64,000 nucleotides of DNA, from contig JBHHZE010000002.1 in assembly GCA_046757925.1 (NCBI GenBank), positions 1 to 64,000 on the forward strand, in the 5' to 3' direction. Source of the DNA: JAZDCZ01 sp046757925. GTDB lineage: Bacteria; Gemmatimonadota; Gemmatimonadetes; Gemmatimonadales; GWC2-71-9. Under the pieces are notes generated by a model that made no database searches, was not told the DNA's origin, and worked only from the letters and a program-made list of their open reading frames with translations. Positions 43,898 to 52,493 of this stretch are shown here, in pieces; within the stretch, counting starts at the first letter, position 1; every line of letters starts with the position of its first letter. The translations under genes were made by a program, and so were the position numbers.

Positions 43898-44871
43898 GCT
43901 TGTTCCCCCCGGGTGCGGGGGTCGACAACGCGATATAGGACGTCTGCGAGCAAGTTGCCAACGACGACCATTACCGCAGCGACGACCGCCGCGCTGGTTA
44001 CGACGTTGTAGTCGCGACGAGCAATGGAGTCGACCACGAACTTGCCGAGGCCGGGCCAGGCAAACACGGACTCTACCAGCACCGTGCCTGAAAGGAGGAT
44101 CGGAAACGACAAACCGAACAACGTGATTATCGGCAGCAAGGCATTACGAAGTGCGTGACGAAGTAGCACGGTGCGCTCAGTCAATCCTTTCGCGCGAGCC
44201 GTGCGGATGAACTCCTGGCGTACACAATCGAGCATGGCGGCCCGTTCGTATCGTGCGATTCCGGCAGCTCCCACCAGCCCGAGGGTCACGGCCGGCAGAA
44301 ACAGATGCTGTGCTCGGTCCCAGAGCTTGCCCAAGGGAGGCAGATGATCGTAGACCGCAGTCGTTGTGACACCACTGACCGGGAGGATTGCGAGACCCTG
44401 CCCGAACACCAGGAGCAGCATCAATCCCAGCCAAAACACCGGAAGGGAATAGAGCGTCAGGGTCGTTGCAGTGAGCGCATCGTCGGTGCGACTACCGGGG
44501 TAAGTCCCTTGCAAAGCGCCGATCGTGATGCCCAGAATGAACTCGATTGTCAGTGCTGCCAGAGCAAGTACGACAGTGGCCGGAATACGTTCCCTCATTG
44601 CATCCCAAACAGGCCTGTGTTCCGAGTAGGAAAGTCCCCAGTCACCCTTTGCGAGGTTGCCAAGGTAAGTGAAGTACTGGCGGTGCACAGGGAGATCCAG
44701 TCCTAGCTTGTGGCGCGCGCGCGCAACCAGCTCGGGGGAGGCTGAGGATGCCTCCCACATTCTCGTAAACGGATCCCCGGGAGCCACCCTGATCAACACG
44801 AACGACAGGGTAGCTACGAGAAAAACGATCCCCGCCCCGTGGGTTAGCCGGCCGGCAACATACCGTACCAC
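43894..44871 (-). CDS. dppB: Peptide ABC transporter permease (DppB/OppB-like)
   Basis: 325 aa. N-terminal helix followed by LIRVAPGDPF, typical of DppB. Multiple helices, EAA-loop (RTARAKGLTERTVLLRHALRN) and a C-terminal ESVFAWPGLGKFVVDSIARRDY. Starts 1 bp after the dppA stop. Confidence 0.93.
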   Translation of the reverse strand: MVRYVAGRLTHGAGIVFLVATLSFVLIRVAPGDPFTRMWEASSASPELVARARHKLGLDLPVHRQYFTYLGNLAKGDWGLSYSEHRPVWDAMRERIPATVVLALAALTIEFILGITIGALQGTYPGSRTDDALTATTLTLYSLPVFWLGLMLLLVFGQGLAILPVSGVTTTAVYDHLPPLGKLWDRAQHLFLPAVTLGLVGAAGIARYERAAMLDCVRQEFIRTARAKGLTERTVLLRHALRNALLPIITLFGLSFPILLSGTVLVESVFAWPGLGKFVVDSIARRDYNVVTSAAVVAAVMVVVGNLLADVLYRVVDPRTRGEQA

Positions 44872-44872
44872 G

Positions 44873-46537
44873 CTAGTTGGCTGCTATCAGGTCTCGATCG
44901 ATCACACGTGAGGGATCCACACGCCATTGCCAGATCGTCTTCCACCACTCGTCGGGTGCGAAGGAGACGTTCTCGAGCCGATCATGCAGTCCCGCTACCG
45001 GAGTGGGAGCGTAAACCCAAATCGCGGGCGCGTCGGCGTTGATCATTTCTATCGCTTGCTGCCACTCCACGCGGGCCGAGTCGCGATTGAACGTGGACAG
45101 GGCATTGTGAACCATCCGGTCGACCGAGGGGTTGGAGTAGCCGCCGTAATTCGGTCCACCTATAGCTGTGCTCGTCCATGTCTCCTCAATGGAAGCCGGA
45201 CTCGGGTCTTGTTGCCACCCACCGAAATATGTGTCGAATTTGCCCTTAGTAACCCTGTTGCCCAGAGAGTTGGGCTCGAGTTCCGTGATCGACATCGCAA
45301 TACCTACCTGCTTCAACTGGTCTTGGATGATTACAGCAGAGCGCTTTCGGCCTGTGCTGGTGCCGACTACCAGAAGTTCGAAACTCAGCGACCGTCCGTG
45401 GCGATCCAAGATCCCATCGCCATCGGTGTCCTGCCAGCCCATCCGCTGCAGCTCTCGACGGGCGGCCGCACGGTCGAAACCGATTCCCTCGATATCGTCC
45501 GACCAAATCCATTGCGCGCGCGTGAGAGGTCCCACAGGTACTTCAGCGGTCTCGTCCAGTACGGCCTTCACAATGGACTCGCGATCGACCGCCTTGGTAA
45601 TGGCGCGCCGCAGTCCCCGGTCGGCAAACAGGGGATGGGGCCGATTCGGGTCGTCCGGATCGCGGAAGTTGAACGCGATATAGGTGTAGACGCCCAGCAG
45701 ATAACTCTGCGTTCTCAGGTGCGGTCGCTTGGCCACCTGAGGAACGTCTTCCGGAGTTTGAATCACATTCAAAAAGTCGACTTCTCCGGCAATCAGTTGC
45801 GAGACCATGGTTTGAGGATCCGACGAGAACCGCCAAATCAGCCGTCTAAGTCCGGGTCTGCCCGCAAAGAAAGTGGAGTCAGCCGCGAGCTCGATCGACC
45901 GTCCGGCGTACCATTTCCGGAACATGAACGGACCGTTACCGATAGGACTTCGCGCAAACGGGGCGGAGGCCAACTCGGCATATGGGATATCCTTTAGAAG
46001 ATGTTCCGGGATGATGCGCATATGGTAGACAGCGTCGAAAAACTGTTCTGGGTAGTGTTCGCGAAACCGGAACACCGCAGTGAGGGAATCTCGTGCTGTT
46101 ACCGATGCGATCTTTCCGATCCGTTCTCGCGCAAGTGCATTTATCTCGGGGCTCCTGTAAACGCCGAACGTAAAGACCACGTCCGTCGCCCGTACCGGCT
46201 GGCCGTCATGCCATTTGGCCGCGGGATTCAGGTGGAAGCTGATGGTGAGAGAATCCTCCAATGTCCAGTGATCTGCCAGGCGCGGTACGAAGCCCGAGTC
46301 TCCAACCGTAGTCGCCCGTGGCTTGACGTCGGCAAGTCTCCAGAATATGAGGTCCGCCAAAGCAATATGTGTGTCGAACTGGGCGAGTGGGGGCAGCAGC
46401 ACTTCAGGCTCGGCGCCCGATACCACTACGACCGTACCGCACCAGTCTCCGGTGCACTCGAGATCCGGCGAGCATGCGGCTAGCCACCCAATGAGCGGTA
46501 GTGCCATCCAGGCAAGCTGCGTATTCCGTCTGATCAT
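44873..46537 (-). CDS. dppA: Peptide ABC transporter substrate-binding lipoprotein
   Basis: 554 aa, SBP family 5. Start ATG 46537 (AGGA upstream) gives a signal with lipobox (LIGWLAAC); the longer frame to 46582 overlaps the upstream gene. The body shows LADHWTLEDSLTISFHL, AKWHDGQPVRATDVVFTF, GNGPFMFRKWYAG and ADRGLRRAITKAVDRESIV, all typical of oligopeptide or nickel binding proteins. Two extra cysteines just after the lipid-bearing Cys. Delivers peptides (inferred) to DppBC. Confidence 0.92.
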   Translation of the reverse strand: MIRRNTQLAWMALPLIGWLAACSPDLECTGDWCGTVVVVSGAEPEVLLPPLAQFDTHIALADLIFWRLADVKPRATTVGDSGFVPRLADHWTLEDSLTISFHLNPAAKWHDGQPVRATDVVFTFGVYRSPEINALARERIGKIASVTARDSLTAVFRFREHYPEQFFDAVYHMRIIPEHLLKDIPYAELASAPFARSPIGNGPFMFRKWYAGRSIELAADSTFFAGRPGLRRLIWRFSSDPQTMVSQLIAGEVDFLNVIQTPEDVPQVAKRPHLRTQSYLLGVYTYIAFNFRDPDDPNRPHPLFADRGLRRAITKAVDRESIVKAVLDETAEVPVGPLTRAQWIWSDDIEGIGFDRAAARRELQRMGWQDTDGDGILDRHGRSLSFELLVVGTSTGRKRSAVIIQDQLKQVGIAMSITELEPNSLGNRVTKGKFDTYFGGWQQDPSPASIEETWTSTAIGGPNYGGYSNPSVDRMVHNALSTFNRDSARVEWQQAIEMINADAPAIWVYAPTPVAGLHDRLENVSFAPDEWWKTIWQWRVDPSRVIDRDLIAAN

Positions 46538-46563
46538 ATCGACAACAAGTCCTTTCGACCGAG

Positions 46564-47319
46564 TCAACGCCGCCAAGTCCAAGCCTCGTCGGCGAATCTG
46601 TGCCGATCAACCGGCTCCACAGTGAGGTTGGTTATCTGCCAGTTCCCGCTCCACGATTCCACCACTTCGGCTTCGATAGCGCCCGCTAGCTCGGAGAAGG
46701 TTACCGAACGTGCGAGCAGGGCGGAGAGCGACGTTGCCTTGGGGCCTACCGCGTCGCCTTGAGTTACCTGCTCTACCACCTCCTGGTTTCCCTCGAGCAG
46801 AATGGATCCGTGCTGTAGGAATGCGTCTCCTTCACGTATTTGGGCACTTCCCACCAGTTTCCGGCCGTCGACGACGAGCTCGCCTCCGACGGCTGAGCTG
46901 AAGCAGGAGCCCCTCGTGATTCCCGGTCGCCTCCCGCTGGGGCGAGGTGCCAATTCGGCTTTTACGCCTAGCCGTCTCAGAGCCGCCGCCAGCGTGGCAT
47001 GAACAATATTGTATGTTTCCCGCAGCGATCCAAACGTTGCGGCAGGTGCGGCCACGGCATAGGTCAGTTCTGCGTCGTGCCAGACCGCCCGTCCCCCGGT
47101 GGGTCGGCGAACCGTGTCAATGCCCAGTCGAGCGATCTTGGCAGCGTTGTAGCGCATCTTGGCGGGCTCATTGCGTCCGAACGACAGGCAAGGCGGACAC
47201 CAGCGGTAGAGCCGCACGTACCCGCAGCCTCTCTGAGCACCGCACAGAAGGGCGTAATCGATGGCCATGTTGTCAGTGCCCGACCGGCCGCTGGGGTCGG
47301 CTGACAGCGTCCAGAGCAC
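46564..47319 (-). CDS. lipM: LipM-type octanoyltransferase / lipoate-protein ligase family protein
   Basis: 251 aa, BPL/LplA-LipB fold: RRPTGGRAVWHDAELTYAV, then GSCFSSAVGGELVVDGRKLVGSAQ and LQHGSILL. The Cys in GSCF and the Lys in GRKLVGSAQ are placed as in Bacillus LipM, which transfers octanoate to GcvH. It sits directly after gcvP (8 bp), matching a job on GcvH. A lipoate ligase (LplA) is the alternative. The genome would then hold two octanoyltransferases, LipB and this one. Confidence 0.78.
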   Translation of the reverse strand: MLWTLSADPSGRSGTDNMAIDYALLCGAQRGCGYVRLYRWCPPCLSFGRNEPAKMRYNAAKIARLGIDTVRRPTGGRAVWHDAELTYAVAAPAATFGSLRETYNIVHATLAAALRRLGVKAELAPRPSGRRPGITRGSCFSSAVGGELVVDGRKLVGSAQIREGDAFLQHGSILLEGNQEVVEQVTQGDAVGPKATSLSALLARSVTFSELAGAIEAEVVESWSGNWQITNLTVEPVDRHRFADEAWTWRR

Positions 47320-47327
47320 GCTTGCCG

Positions 47328-50234
47328 CTACACGCCGATCGGCTCCGCCCTCTCCTCATACGCCTCCACGGGCGGGCGGGTACAGACGAGATTGCGGTCG
47401 CCGTAGGCTCCGTCGACGCGACCGACCGTCGGCCAGCTCTTGTGATCGCGGGTTTCGGGCGAGGGAAATGCGGCGCGCTCGCGGGAATAGGGCCGGTCCC
47501 AGTTATCCGCCGTCACGATGTCGAGAGTGTGAGGAGCCATCTTGAGCAGGTTTATCTCGCGATCGGCTCGTCCGTCCTCGATCTCTCTGATCTCTTCCCT
47601 GATCGCGATCATTGCGGCGCAGAATCGGTCCAGTTCTTCCTTGGATTCGCTCTCGGTAGGTTCCACCATCAGCGTCTCGTGTACCGGCCATGACACCGTT
47701 GGGGCATGGAACCCATAGTCCATCAATCGCTTGGCTATGTCCCCGACGTCGACCCCGCAGCTGGCCTTGAACGGACGAGCGTCGATAATGCACTCGTGGG
47801 CAATGAGGCCGTTCTTGCCGAAATATACCAAAGGAAAGTGGTCCTTTAGCCGGTGGGCTATGTAGTTGGCGTTCAGGATCGCAATTTGGCTTGCTTTCTT
47901 TTGTCCATCGGGACCGGTGAGGGCGATGTAAGCCCACGAGATGGGCAGAATCGATGGACTGCCCCAGGGTGCGGCGGCCACGGTGCCACAGGATCTCTCG
48001 CGACCCAGTGGAACCACGGGGTGATCGGGCAGAAACGGTGCCAGATGGCTCGCTGCACAGATCGGGCCCATCCCTGGGCCACCTCCGCCATGGGGGATGC
48101 AGAACGTCTTGTGAAGGTTTATGTGGCAGACATCAGCACCGATGTCACCCGGGCGGCACAACCCGACCTGGGCATTGAGATTGGCTCCGTCCATGTACAC
48201 TTGACCGCCATACTCGTGGACGATCGCGCAGACGTCGCGAATCGTGCTCTCGAACACGCCGTGGGTCGACGGATAAGTCACCATCAGAGCAGCTAGGTCG
48301 ATTTGGTGTTCCTGGGCCTTGGTCTTCAAATCATCCAGGTCGATGTTCCCGCGATCGTCTGTGGCGACCGCCACGACTCGGAATCCAGCCATTACAGCGC
48401 TGGCCGGATTGGTTCCGTGAGCCGAGTCGGGTATCAGACAAACCGATCTGGTGTGCTCCCCCCGGGAACGGTGATAAGCCCTTATAGTCAGTAGGCCGGA
48501 GAACTCTCCCTGCGAACCGGCATTGGGCTGCAGCGAGGTATGTGGCAGTCCCGATATCTCTGCGAGTTGCTGCTCGAGTAACTCGAACAGAATCCCATAG
48601 CCTTTGGCCTGCTCGCGTGGTGCGAACGGGTGGATGTTGGCAACACTCGGCCAAGTTATGGGAATCATTTCAGTAGTGGCATTGAGCTTCATTGTGCAGG
48701 AACCCAGAGGGATCATTGCCGATGTCAACGAAAGATCGCGGGCCTCGAGCGTCTTCAAGTAGCGCAGCATTCCCGTCTCGGAGCGGTACCTCTGGAACAC
48801 CGAATGTGTTAGAAAGGGCGAATTACGGCGGAGCGATTCCGGTATGGTAGTTGCGTTTCCGATCTCTGCGGCCACGCTCTCGAGGTCCGGTGGCGGGGAT
48901 CCGTCCGGTGCGAACGCTGCGGCAAGGTCGGAGACGTCTGCCAGGGTTGTAGTCTCGTCCAGTGAGATCCCGATCTTTCCGCTCGGCATGGCCCGCAGGT
49001 TGATCCTGCGCTGCCGCGCCGCCTCGAGGACGTCGCTCGCAGTGGATGCTTCGAGCTCCACGCACAGGGTATCGAAGTACGCGGTGTGTAATACGTCATG
49101 TCCCAGCCGCTTGAGTAGTTCACCTAGAGTGGCGGTGAGTGCATGTACTCGTCGGGCGATTCTCAGGAGGCCGTCAGGGCCGTGATAGGTCGCATACATG
49201 CCGGCGACGACCGCAAGTAGCACCTGCGCGGTGCAGATGTTACTGGTTGCTTTGTCGCGCCGTATGTGCTGTTCGCGGGTCTGGAGCGCCATTCTGAGTG
49301 CCGGCTTGCCGGAGCTGTCCAGTGACACGCCGATTATGCGTCCGGGCACCCGTCTCTTGTATTCGGCACGGGTAGCAAAGAAGGCAGCGTGCGGTCCACC
49401 GTACCCCAGCGGTACGCCAAACCGCTGTGAGTTACCGACTGCTATGTCAGCACCCAGGTCGCCGGGTGCTCGGAGCATCGTCAGAGCCAGCAGATCGGTT
49501 GCAACGGTGACCAGCGCACCCGCGCCATGAGCCCGATCGCACACCGGCCTCGGGTCGATCAGCGAGCCGTCGCTTCCCGGATACTGAACCAAGGCGCCGA
49601 TCACGTGGTCGGTAAACTCGAACTCAGCTGGATCGCCTAATGCGATTCTTATGCCTCGTGTACCGGCCCGCGTTTCGAGAACCGCGATTGTTTGAGGATG
49701 ACAGTTTTGGTCTACGAGGTAGATGGGAGCGTCGCCGGATTTGGTGACAGCGACTGTCATCGTCATCGCTTCTGCCGCGGCAGTCGCCTCGTCCAGGAGC
49801 GAGGCATTGGCTATATCCAGCCCGGTGAGATCCGATACCATGGTTTGAAAATTCAGGAGCGCCTCGAGCCTGCCCTGGGCGATCTCAGCTTGGTAGGGTG
49901 TGTATGCCGTATACCAGCCTGGATTCTCCAAGATATTCCGTTGGATTACGGCGGGTGTGATACAGTTGGCATACCCCATTCCGATGAACGATCGATACTG
50001 TTCATTCTGAGCGGTGATCTCGGCCAGCGTGCGTAATACTTCGGGTTCGGGCTTGGCGGCCGGCAGGTCCAGCGGGCGTTCCAGCCGGATATCTCGGGGC
50101 ACGACGTCGTCTGTCAAGGCATCTAGAGAATCGTAGCCCAAGGTCTCCAGGATCGCCTCTATGTCGGCGGGTCGCGGTCCGATATGTCGGGTGATGAATT
50201 GTTCGGTATCAGTATGGGGCAGTGCCGTACCCAT
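47328..50234 (-). CDS. gcvP: Glycine dehydrogenase (decarboxylating), P protein
   Basis: Decarboxylates glycine and passes the aminomethyl group to GcvH. 968 aa, the full fused form (alpha plus beta halves). N-terminal FITRHIGP; first half GMGYANCITPAVIQRNILEN; second half MIPLGSCTMKLNATTEM; PLP-lysine region INLHKTFCIPHGGGGPGMGP; C-terminal VEPTESESKEELDRFC. Follows gcvH after a 91-bp spacer containing a hairpin. The T protein gene (gcvT) is not in the window. Confidence 0.97.
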   Translation of the reverse strand: MGTALPHTDTEQFITRHIGPRPADIEAILETLGYDSLDALTDDVVPRDIRLERPLDLPAAKPEPEVLRTLAEITAQNEQYRSFIGMGYANCITPAVIQRNILENPGWYTAYTPYQAEIAQGRLEALLNFQTMVSDLTGLDIANASLLDEATAAAEAMTMTVAVTKSGDAPIYLVDQNCHPQTIAVLETRAGTRGIRIALGDPAEFEFTDHVIGALVQYPGSDGSLIDPRPVCDRAHGAGALVTVATDLLALTMLRAPGDLGADIAVGNSQRFGVPLGYGGPHAAFFATRAEYKRRVPGRIIGVSLDSSGKPALRMALQTREQHIRRDKATSNICTAQVLLAVVAGMYATYHGPDGLLRIARRVHALTATLGELLKRLGHDVLHTAYFDTLCVELEASTASDVLEAARQRRINLRAMPSGKIGISLDETTTLADVSDLAAAFAPDGSPPPDLESVAAEIGNATTIPESLRRNSPFLTHSVFQRYRSETGMLRYLKTLEARDLSLTSAMIPLGSCTMKLNATTEMIPITWPSVANIHPFAPREQAKGYGILFELLEQQLAEISGLPHTSLQPNAGSQGEFSGLLTIRAYHRSRGEHTRSVCLIPDSAHGTNPASAVMAGFRVVAVATDDRGNIDLDDLKTKAQEHQIDLAALMVTYPSTHGVFESTIRDVCAIVHEYGGQVYMDGANLNAQVGLCRPGDIGADVCHINLHKTFCIPHGGGGPGMGPICAASHLAPFLPDHPVVPLGRERSCGTVAAAPWGSPSILPISWAYIALTGPDGQKKASQIAILNANYIAHRLKDHFPLVYFGKNGLIAHECIIDARPFKASCGVDVGDIAKRLMDYGFHAPTVSWPVHETLMVEPTESESKEELDRFCAAMIAIREEIREIEDGRADREINLLKMAPHTLDIVTADNWDRPYSRERAAFPSPETRDHKSWPTVGRVDGAYGDRNLVCTRPPVEAYEERAEPIGV

Positions 50235-50256
50235 CGCAGGTGGTCCTTTAATGCAA

Positions 50257-50283
50257 ACGCCCCGGGGGTCGGGTCCGGGGCGT
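50257..50283 (-). promoter_or_regulatory. Stem-loop between gcvH and gcvP
   Basis: A perfect 9-bp GC-rich stem (ACGCCCCGG/CCGGGGCGT) with a 9-nt loop, on the leftward transcript between gcvH and gcvP. Only three Ts follow, so it may attenuate, stabilise the gcvH message or be a weak terminator. It resembles no known riboswitch. Confidence 0.5.
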
Positions 50284-50325
50284 CTTGGTTGAGTGCCTCT
50301 AGGCGGATAGGCCGCTCCCGGTGAT

Positions 50326-50721
50326 TTACTCGCCGATATGCTGTGCGTAGTCGGCGGCAGTCAATAGCTGATTGACCTGGTCCGGATTGGTCGGCCGCAT
50401 CTTTATCATCCATCCTTCGCCGTAGGGATCCTGGTTCACCAAGTTGGGGTTCCCATCCAATTCCTCGTTCACCGCCACGATCTCACCAGCGATTGGACAA
50501 AATAGCTCCGAAACCGCCTTCACGGCCTCGATCGTTCCGAACACTTCCATCTGGGCGAAACTCGATCCGACCGCGGGGAGATCTACGTAAACAATGTCTC
50601 CGAGTTCACCTTGCGCATAGTCAGTGATGCCTATTAGAACGACGCCATCTCCTTCTCCTTCGGCCACGGTAACGTACTCGTGTTCCTCACTGTAGTGTAA
50701 TTCCTCAGGGATGTTCGACAT
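50326..50721 (-). CDS. gcvH: Glycine cleavage system H protein
   Basis: Lipoylated shuttle protein of glycine cleavage. 131 aa from ATG 50721, giving the expected start (IPEELHYSEEHEYV). Lipoyl attachment at Lys68 in FGTIEAVKAVSELFCP. C-terminal LLTAADYAQHIGE. An in-frame upstream start (50784) would run into coaE. Lies 37 bp after coaE in the tdk-coaE-gcvH-gcvP-lipM-dpp run. Confidence 0.96.
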   Translation of the reverse strand: MSNIPEELHYSEEHEYVTVAEGEGDGVVLIGITDYAQGELGDIVYVDLPAVGSSFAQMEVFGTIEAVKAVSELFCPIAGEIVAVNEELDGNPNLVNQDPYGEGWMIKMRPTNPDQVNQLLTAADYAQHIGE

Positions 50722-50758
50722 CTCTACCGTAATCCTGGTATTGTTGGCGAGGCGTAGC

Positions 50759-51382
50759 TTATCCGGGCGCCGACTGGCTGTCAACCGCCCGTTGCTGAAT
50801 CTGCTCCCAGGCTGCCAGCGCCCGTTCTCTCAACTGCTCCTCGGTGCCGTCGTTCTCTATGATGAGATCACTCCGAGGGCGTTTCAGTTCTGCCGGCATC
50901 TGAGACGCGATCAGTCGATCGGTGTCATCCTCGCTCAGTCCACGTAGCTCCATGAGGCGGCGGCGGCGCACCTCCGTGGGTGCGTCCACGAGCACGACCA
51001 GATCGAAATCTCTTGGGTCTAGAACTTCGAAGAGAAGCGGGATGTCGTTTACGAGAATGTGCACTCCGCCGTCCGCAGCCTCGCGGGCCAGGTCGGCGCG
51101 CTGTCGTCGGACGGCAGGGTGGATGATGGCGTTCAGGGACGCCAATGCCTTGTCGTCAGCCAACACGATCCCTCGCAACGCCGCCCGGTCGAGTGACCCG
51201 TCTTCCTTCAGCACTTGCTTGCCAAAGCGCCTCGCGATTGCCGCCATGGTGTCAGTGCCTGGCTGCTGTGCCTCTCGGACGAGGGCATCGGCGTCTATGA
51301 TCCTCGCTCCCCATTCCGCGAACCAGTTGAGCACGGTTGACTTGCCGGCCGCGACATTGCCAGTGAGGGCTACATTCAGCAC
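50759..51382 (-). CDS. coaE: Dephospho-CoA kinase
   Basis: Last step of coenzyme A synthesis. 207 aa. P-loop GNVAAGKS (usually GxxGSGKS; here A replaces the second Gly), DADALVREAQQPG, IIHPAVRRQ and VLVDAPTEVRRRRLMEL are typical. Starts 12 bp after tdk. Confidence 0.95.
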   Translation of the reverse strand: MLNVALTGNVAAGKSTVLNWFAEWGARIIDADALVREAQQPGTDTMAAIARRFGKQVLKEDGSLDRAALRGIVLADDKALASLNAIIHPAVRRQRADLAREAADGGVHILVNDIPLLFEVLDPRDFDLVVLVDAPTEVRRRRLMELRGLSEDDTDRLIASQMPAELKRPRSDLIIENDGTEEQLRERALAAWEQIQQRAVDSQSAPG

Positions 51383-51394
51383 GGGGATTCTCTA

Positions 51395-52000
51395 TTACAG
51401 GAAAGCTACCTGGCTTTGGTCTACCCTCGGCACTTCGTGACATGCTCGGCAGCGGGCTTCGTATTTCTCGCTACCGCCAACCATGATAGTGGGCGAATCG
51501 TAGAGCGCGGGCTTTCCATTGATGAGGCGTTGGTTCCTGCAGGCCGGCTCGCCGCATACGACGCATATGGCATGGAGCTTGTCGACCTGCTCGGCAACGG
51601 CCATGAGTTGCGGCATCGAACCGAACGGCAGACCACGGAAGTCGGTATCGGTCCCCGCCAGGATGATGCGCCTCCCCTCGTTCGCCAGGAATGTGCAGAC
51701 GTTCACTATCTCGCTGTCTAGGAATTGGGCCTCATCGATGGCGATGACTTCTGCGTCCGGCCTCGCTTCCCGAACGATCTCGCGCGCGGAATCGATGGGT
51801 TGGGCCTCAACCGTAAGTCCGTCGTGAGTCGTCACTGCTTGGACGCCGACATATCGGTCATCGAGGTGGGATTTGAAGACTTGAACGGTTCTCCGTGCTA
51901 TGACGGCGCGCCTGACGCGACGGATCATTTCCTCGCTCTTGCCCGAGAACATGACTCCCGCAATGACTTCAATATGGCCCGCACGCTCGCTGGGTGCCAC
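51395..52000 (-). CDS. tdk: Thymidine kinase
   Basis: Salvages thymidine. 201 aa, type II (E. coli-like). P-loop VMFSGKSEEM, IDEAQFLD, the lasso FRGLPFGSMPQLM, and zinc cysteines CVVCGEPACRNQR and CRAC. GTG start at 52000 with GGAAAGG upstream. First gene of the long leftward run. Confidence 0.95.
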   Translation of the reverse strand: MAPSERAGHIEVIAGVMFSGKSEEMIRRVRRAVIARRTVQVFKSHLDDRYVGVQAVTTHDGLTVEAQPIDSAREIVREARPDAEVIAIDEAQFLDSEIVNVCTFLANEGRRIILAGTDTDFRGLPFGSMPQLMAVAEQVDKLHAICVVCGEPACRNQRLINGKPALYDSPTIMVGGSEKYEARCRACHEVPRVDQSQVAFL

Positions 52001-52167
52001 GCTAGCGACCTTTCCAGATGGGTTGTCCTGAGGTTATCGCCAGCCCCCGGCAGAATCAAGACGCTTGCCAGAAGGGGGTCGAGTTACTACTTGTTTTGTG
52101 GTCTAATGGCCGCGCGGGGCGGGCACATGAGAGGATTTGGGACCAAACTTCAAAGACTGGGGGAAAG

Positions 52168-52455
52168 GTGAACAAGTCAGAGCTGGTGGATGCGATTGCG
52201 TCCAGAGCCGCACTCTCGAAGGCAGATGCGACCAGGGCCATCGAAGGGCTGTTCGGATCGGACGGCATCATTGCGGGCGAGCTGGCCAAGGGCGGGAAGG
52301 TGCAAATAACGGGATTTGGGAGTTTCGTGGCACGTGAGAGAGCTGCGCGAATCGGTCGGGACCCCCGAACCGGTCAATCTCTTCAGATCGCCGCTGCCAC
52401 GGTGCCGGCCTTCAAGGCAGGACAGGCGCTGAAGGACGCGGTCAACAAGAAATAG
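52168..52455 (+). CDS. hup: HU-family DNA-binding protein
   Basis: Nucleoid-associated protein, 95 aa from GTG 52168 (NKSELVDAIASRAALSKADA). The DNA-binding arm GFGSFVARERAARIGRDPRTG and the C-terminal VPAFKAGQALKDAVN are diagnostic. A longer open frame from 52018 is not credible. Divergent from tdk with a 167-bp spacer. The spacer has an AT-rich stretch near 52082..52107 that may hold a promoter. Confidence 0.95.
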   Translation: MNKSELVDAIASRAALSKADATRAIEGLFGSDGIIAGELAKGGKVQITGFGSFVARERAARIGRDPRTGQSLQIAAATVPAFKAGQALKDAVNKK

Positions 52456-52493
52456 TTCCGGCGCCCAGCGTCCCGCCTTCGGATTGCAGGTGC

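Noticed and set aside
44927..45997. 356-aa plus-strand frame opposite dppA
   Set aside because: Antisense shadow; dppA on the other strand carries all family motifs and sits in an operon.
50722..50758. Glycine riboswitch upstream of gcvH
   Set aside because: Only 37 bp separate coaE from gcvH, too short for a glycine aptamer, and no aptamer-like pairing is seen.
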